Below, piece by piece: positions 61,407-64,000 of a stretch of 64,000 bases of DNA; within the stretch, counting starts at the first letter, position 1, and each line of letters opens with the position of its first letter. Origin of the DNA: Nesterenkonia xinjiangensis (GTDB lineage Bacteria; Actinomycetota; Actinomycetes; Actinomycetales; Micrococcaceae); the NCBI RefSeq assembly GCF_013410745.1, contig NZ_JACCFY010000001.1, positions 372,001 through 436,000 on the forward strand, given 5' to 3'. A program made the translations under genes and the position numbers. The notes under the pieces are model-generated. The model made no database searches. It was not told the DNA's origin and saw only the letters and a list, made by a program, of their open reading frames with translations.

Positions 61407-62645
61407 ATGGATTCCGCGGCCGACCACGGACGGCACCCCGCCCCAGACGGTGCGGCACAGCCCGTGCCCTCGCCGACGCCTCCCCCGCCCTCCTTCCCCC
61501 GGAAGGTGGTGCGGAAGTCCCGGCAGATCGCCCGCAAGGCGGACCACAAGCGCCGCAACTGGCGCAAGGAGGTGCGCAAATCACGTCGCTGGGCCGAGGA
61601 CTACCGGAAGTTCCTCCGCAAGGAGTTCCGGTGGGAGACCTCACCGGATATGCGTCGCCCTCAGTGGTGGGCCCAGGGTTTCCTCTCCCGTTCCGTGACC
61701 CTCTACGACCTCCCCAATGAGGACCAGCAGGACTACGTCACCGATGTCCAGCGATACACGCGCACCAAGCGGATGGTGCACCCCCACCTGCAGGAGATCC
61801 TTGACAACAAGTTCTCCTTCTTCCTGCTGATGAATCAGCTCGGGCTCGATTCCGACGTCGTGCCGCTGCTGGGCCTCTACTCCCGAGGAGAGGTCCACGT
61901 CTTCCCGAACGACGACCAGGTCCCCCTCCGGGAGTTCCTCGAGACCCGCCTGGAGGTCGGCCAGCGAGTCTTCGTCAAGCCCCTGCGGGGTGCGGAGGGG
62001 CGGTTCGTCGTCTCGGTCCGCCGCACCGCGGACGGCTGGAGGATGAACGGCCAGGATCGCAGCTTCGAGGACGTCGCCTCCTGGATCGAGGCTCGCCCCA
62101 AGCCGATGATCTTCGAAGCCGCCGTCCCGCAGGCCGAGTCCCAGGCCCAGCTCAATCCGCATTCCACCAACACACTGCGGGTGCTGACCATGCCGGACCT
62201 CACCCAGGGCAAAGAGCCGTTCATCGCCGTCGCGGTCCAGCGCATCGGCACCTCCCGCTCGGCCCATGTGGACAACTGGACCCAGGGCGGGCTCAGCGCG
62301 AAGATCGACATCGCCACGGGCACCCTCTCCCGCGCCGGGCAGCTTCCCGACGACCACACCCCGGTGTGGCACACCGTGCATCCGGACTCCGGGGCGCAGA
62401 TCGAAGGCGCGACTGTCCCCTTTTGGGAGGAGACCAAGGCGCTGGTGCTCGAGGGCGCGAAGCGGCTGAACTTCATGGAGTACATCGGCTGGGACATCAT
62501 CGTCAGCCCCACGGGCCCGGTCATCCTCGAGGCCAACGTCAACTCCGGGATGAACGTGCTGCAGGTCCACGGCCCGCTGTTGAAGGACGAGCGGGTGCGG
62601 CGCTACTTCGAGAAGCGCGGAGTGGTTCCCAAGAAGCGCAACTGA
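61407..62645 (+). CDS. Sugar-transfer-associated ATP-grasp protein (TupA-like)
   Basis: 412-aa protein resembling the ATPgrasp_ST / TupA-like group found in polysaccharide loci. A very basic N-terminal segment (residues 30-80, many KR/RK pairs) precedes the domain. ATP-grasp features: QRVFVKPLRGAEGRFVVSV (nucleotide Lys), MNGQDRSFEDVASWI, NTLRVLTMPD, DNWTQGGLSAKID and the metal site VILEANVNSGMNVLQVHGPLL. TupA is linked to teichuronopeptide synthesis in alkaliphilic Bacillus. The ATG at 61407 has GGAGG 11 nt upstream; a TACGAT -10-like hexamer is at 61359-61364. It is divergent from the amide synthase and convergent with the next gene. Confidence 0.82.
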   Translation: MDSAADHGRHPAPDGAAQPVPSPTPPPPSFPRKVVRKSRQIARKADHKRRNWRKEVRKSRRWAEDYRKFLRKEFRWETSPDMRRPQWWAQGFLSRSVTLYDLPNEDQQDYVTDVQRYTRTKRMVHPHLQEILDNKFSFFLLMNQLGLDSDVVPLLGLYSRGEVHVFPNDDQVPLREFLETRLEVGQRVFVKPLRGAEGRFVVSVRRTADGWRMNGQDRSFEDVASWIEARPKPMIFEAAVPQAESQAQLNPHSTNTLRVLTMPDLTQGKEPFIAVAVQRIGTSRSAHVDNWTQGGLSAKIDIATGTLSRAGQLPDDHTPVWHTVHPDSGAQIEGATVPFWEETKALVLEGAKRLNFMEYIGWDIIVSPTGPVILEANVNSGMNVLQVHGPLLKDERVRRYFEKRGVVPKKRN

Positions 62646-62678
62646 ACCTCCCCCGCTGGCGACTCAGAGGGGCGGACC

Positions 62679-63821
62679 TCAGAGTGTGGTGGCCAGGTGG
62701 ATCCTGCGCAGCCGGTCCAGGGCCGTGGGCAGCTCGGCGGCACGGATCCGGGTGCTCGCCCCATAGCCCATGAGCAGCTCCGCGCTCCAACCGGTGCCCG
62801 GCTCCTCCGGACGGTGCAGCACGACGACTCCGTCCAGCCCGTCGGGCACCGGCTGCTCCTCCTGCTGCTGGTCGGTGATGAGCAGCAGCGGCCCGGCCGC
62901 ACCGACGGCCCGAGCGGCGCCCTCCCCTGCGGCACGGAGCAGCGCCTGATGCAGCCGCTCGGCCGTGGGACCGGCGGCCTCAGCCCGGCCTATGCGCACC
63001 ACTGACCATCCGGACTCCGAGGCCCAGCCCTGCAGCGCCTCGCCGGCGGTGACGCCGTCGGCGACGATGACCCCGGCAGAGTCCCCGCCGATGACGGTGA
63101 CCGTCGGAGTGAAACCCTCACCGAGGTCCAGCTGCCGAGCGAGGCCGTCCTCGAGGGCTCCCCGCCACCAGCCGCGCAGGGCCCTCTCCTCCTGAGAAGC
63201 CGACCCACCAGCCTGCGGCCCCTCGGGCAGCGCCTGGCGGGCCAGCTCTGCGGCGGTGGACATGATCTTCTCCGGCGCCCGAGAGAAGGCTCCCACCCGG
63301 GCGATGTCCGCCAGGACCTGCTCAGGGCTCTCGGGGGCCAACACCAGCGAGGCGCCGTACTGCCGGCGCGCCCACTCCAGGTGGTCGACGGCGGCCGGGA
63401 GCCAGTTCTCCCCCTGCAGCGCGGCCCAGTCGGCCTCACCGAGCAGGTGTTCCACGGTCCAGTCCACAGTACGCACGGGCGCGCTGGTCGGCACATCGGT
63501 GACGACCACCATGCGGAAGGCATAGGTGGCCTCACGGATGATCTCCACGGCCCGAGTCAGCGCGGCGTGCAGCGAGGCGCTGCGCCGTGTCATCACCGCC
63601 ATCACGACCGGCAGCTCGTAGAAGGTCTGGGGGCGCAGGGTGCCCAGCGGAGCGAAGTCCATCGTGCTCGCCACGGTCAGCACCTTCTCACCGTGACGGC
63701 CGCGGGCCCAGGTCTCCAGGCTCGTGGACCAGGAGTCCGCGGAGGCGGCGCCGGCCGGCGCCTGACCGACGCGCGTGTCACTGGTCGGCGTCGAGCTGCT
63801 CGACGTGGAGGAGGTCTGCAT
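62679..63821 (-). CDS. Unrecognised protein in the ATP-grasp locus
   Basis: 380-aa protein with no family I can name. A Ser/Thr-rich start of about 25 residues is followed by ETWARGRHGEKVLTVASTMDFAPLGTLRPQTFYELPVVMAVMTRRSASLH, an alpha/beta region (TVTVIGGDSAGVIVADGVTAGEALQ) and a final strand-helix unit (GPLLLITDQQQEE, LDGVVVLHRPEEPG). The C-terminal half may be a Rossmann-like or GT-B-like module. AGGAG lies 8 nt before the ATG, which overlaps the upstream stop (TGATG). It is convergent with the TupA-like gene. Confidence 0.6.
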   Translation of the reverse strand: MQTSSTSSSSTPTSDTRVGQAPAGAASADSWSTSLETWARGRHGEKVLTVASTMDFAPLGTLRPQTFYELPVVMAVMTRRSASLHAALTRAVEIIREATYAFRMVVVTDVPTSAPVRTVDWTVEHLLGEADWAALQGENWLPAAVDHLEWARRQYGASLVLAPESPEQVLADIARVGAFSRAPEKIMSTAAELARQALPEGPQAGGSASQEERALRGWWRGALEDGLARQLDLGEGFTPTVTVIGGDSAGVIVADGVTAGEALQGWASESGWSVVRIGRAEAAGPTAERLHQALLRAAGEGAARAVGAAGPLLLITDQQQEEQPVPDGLDGVVVLHRPEEPGTGWSAELLMGYGASTRIRAAELPTALDRLRRIHLATTL

Positions 63822-64000
63822 CAGCGGGACTCCTGTCCTTCCCTGGGTGCATGGTGTGCGAGCGGGGCCTCCGCGGCGGTCCCGGGGGCCCTCGGCAGCT
63901 GGGAGGGCGTCATCACGCGACGGAAGCAGCTGGCCACCCGAGGCTCGGGGGCGACGTCGTCGCCGGCGCGGCCGCGCACCCAGGTGCCCGGGACATCGGC
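63821..64000 (-). CDS. C-terminal end of an unrecognised protein, partial
   Basis: The last 59 codons of a gene that enters from beyond the window. The stop (63821-63823) overlaps the next gene's ATG as TGATG. The visible part (starting DVPGTWVRGRAGDD, then RVASCFRRVMTPSQLP) has W-x-RGR-x-GD, faintly like the W-ARGRHG segment of the following protein, so the two could be related. Function unknown. Confidence 0.5.
   Translation of the reverse strand, partial: ADVPGTWVRGRAGDDVAPEPRVASCFRRVMTPSQLPRAPGTAAEAPLAHHAPREGQESR

Noticed and set aside
55747-61698. A 1983-codon open frame on the plus strand, antisense to the ATP-grasp locus
   Set aside because: It lies opposite four well-supported minus-strand genes, is rich in Gly/Gln/His/Arg/Val with no recognisable domain, and reflects GC-rich codon structure rather than a real gene.

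Overview
This window is high-GC chromosomal DNA from an actinobacterium. Gene content and order (dolichyl-phosphate-mannose transferase divergent from rsmI; ispE, ksgA and tatD together; guaA beside a DUF4011-type helicase homologue; SURF1 with DUF3817) point to Micrococcales, family Micrococcaceae. Nesterenkonia or a close relative is my best guess, but no rRNA or other decisive marker is present.

Layout. (1) 1-9.7 kb is mostly housekeeping: a truncated NCS1 nucleobase permease, ispE, rsmA/ksgA, tatD, an acyl-CoA synthetase, a PMT-type protein mannosyltransferase, rsmI and galE. (2) 10.1-18.2 kb is a tightly overlapping six-gene operon (three glycosyltransferases, an ABC exporter, two APH-fold phosphotransferases). 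It is preceded by four direct repeats at an exact 11-bp period that look like an OmpR/PhoP-family binding site. (3) 18.2-26.2 kb holds a 5-formyl-THF cyclo-ligase, an FmdB zinc ribbon, a CpaB/SAF protein, a 1323-aa SF1-helicase-like protein whose ATPase motifs are degenerate, and guaA.

(4) 26.2-46.7 kb is a carbohydrate-uptake region lying between guaA and the DUF3817/SURF1 pair. It has three sugar ABC importer operons, none with its own ATPase: an LplB/LplC pair with two tandem paralogous binding proteins; an importer with a 2-hydroxyacid dehydrogenase, a DUF2264 protein and a TIM-barrel isomerase, facing a DeoR-HTH/LacI-sensor hybrid regulator; and an importer with a GH127 beta-L-arabinofuranosidase, facing a LacI regulator with a palindromic operator. 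Together they suggest use of arabinose- or pectin-type plant glycans. A 71-bp near-identical direct repeat, one copy being the 3' end of the DUF3817 gene, brackets the GH127 cassette and marks its insertion.

(5) 48.3-64 kb contains a VOC protein and then an unusual locus that runs past the window end: a GT-B-like protein, a nucleotide-sugar 6-dehydrogenase, a broken APC permease, two separate ATP-grasp proteins, a 1070-aa enolase-superfamily/ATP-grasp/acylphosphatase fusion, an asparagine-synthetase-like amide synthase, a sugar-transfer-associated (TupA-like) ATP-grasp protein and several unrecognised proteins. The combination of amide-bond-forming enzymes with uronate and glycan enzymes suggests an undescribed peptide- or amino-acid-decorated acidic glycopolymer, possibly analogous to teichuronopeptide. 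This is the most novel part of the window.

Expression signals. Several genes lack a Shine-Dalgarno sequence but carry a TANNNT-like -10 hexamer 6-7 nt before the start codon (fadD, PMT, 5-FCL, guaA, SURF1, VOC), consistent with leaderless transcripts. Genes inside operons mostly overlap by ATGA, GTGA or TGATG. I saw no tRNA, rRNA or CRISPR.
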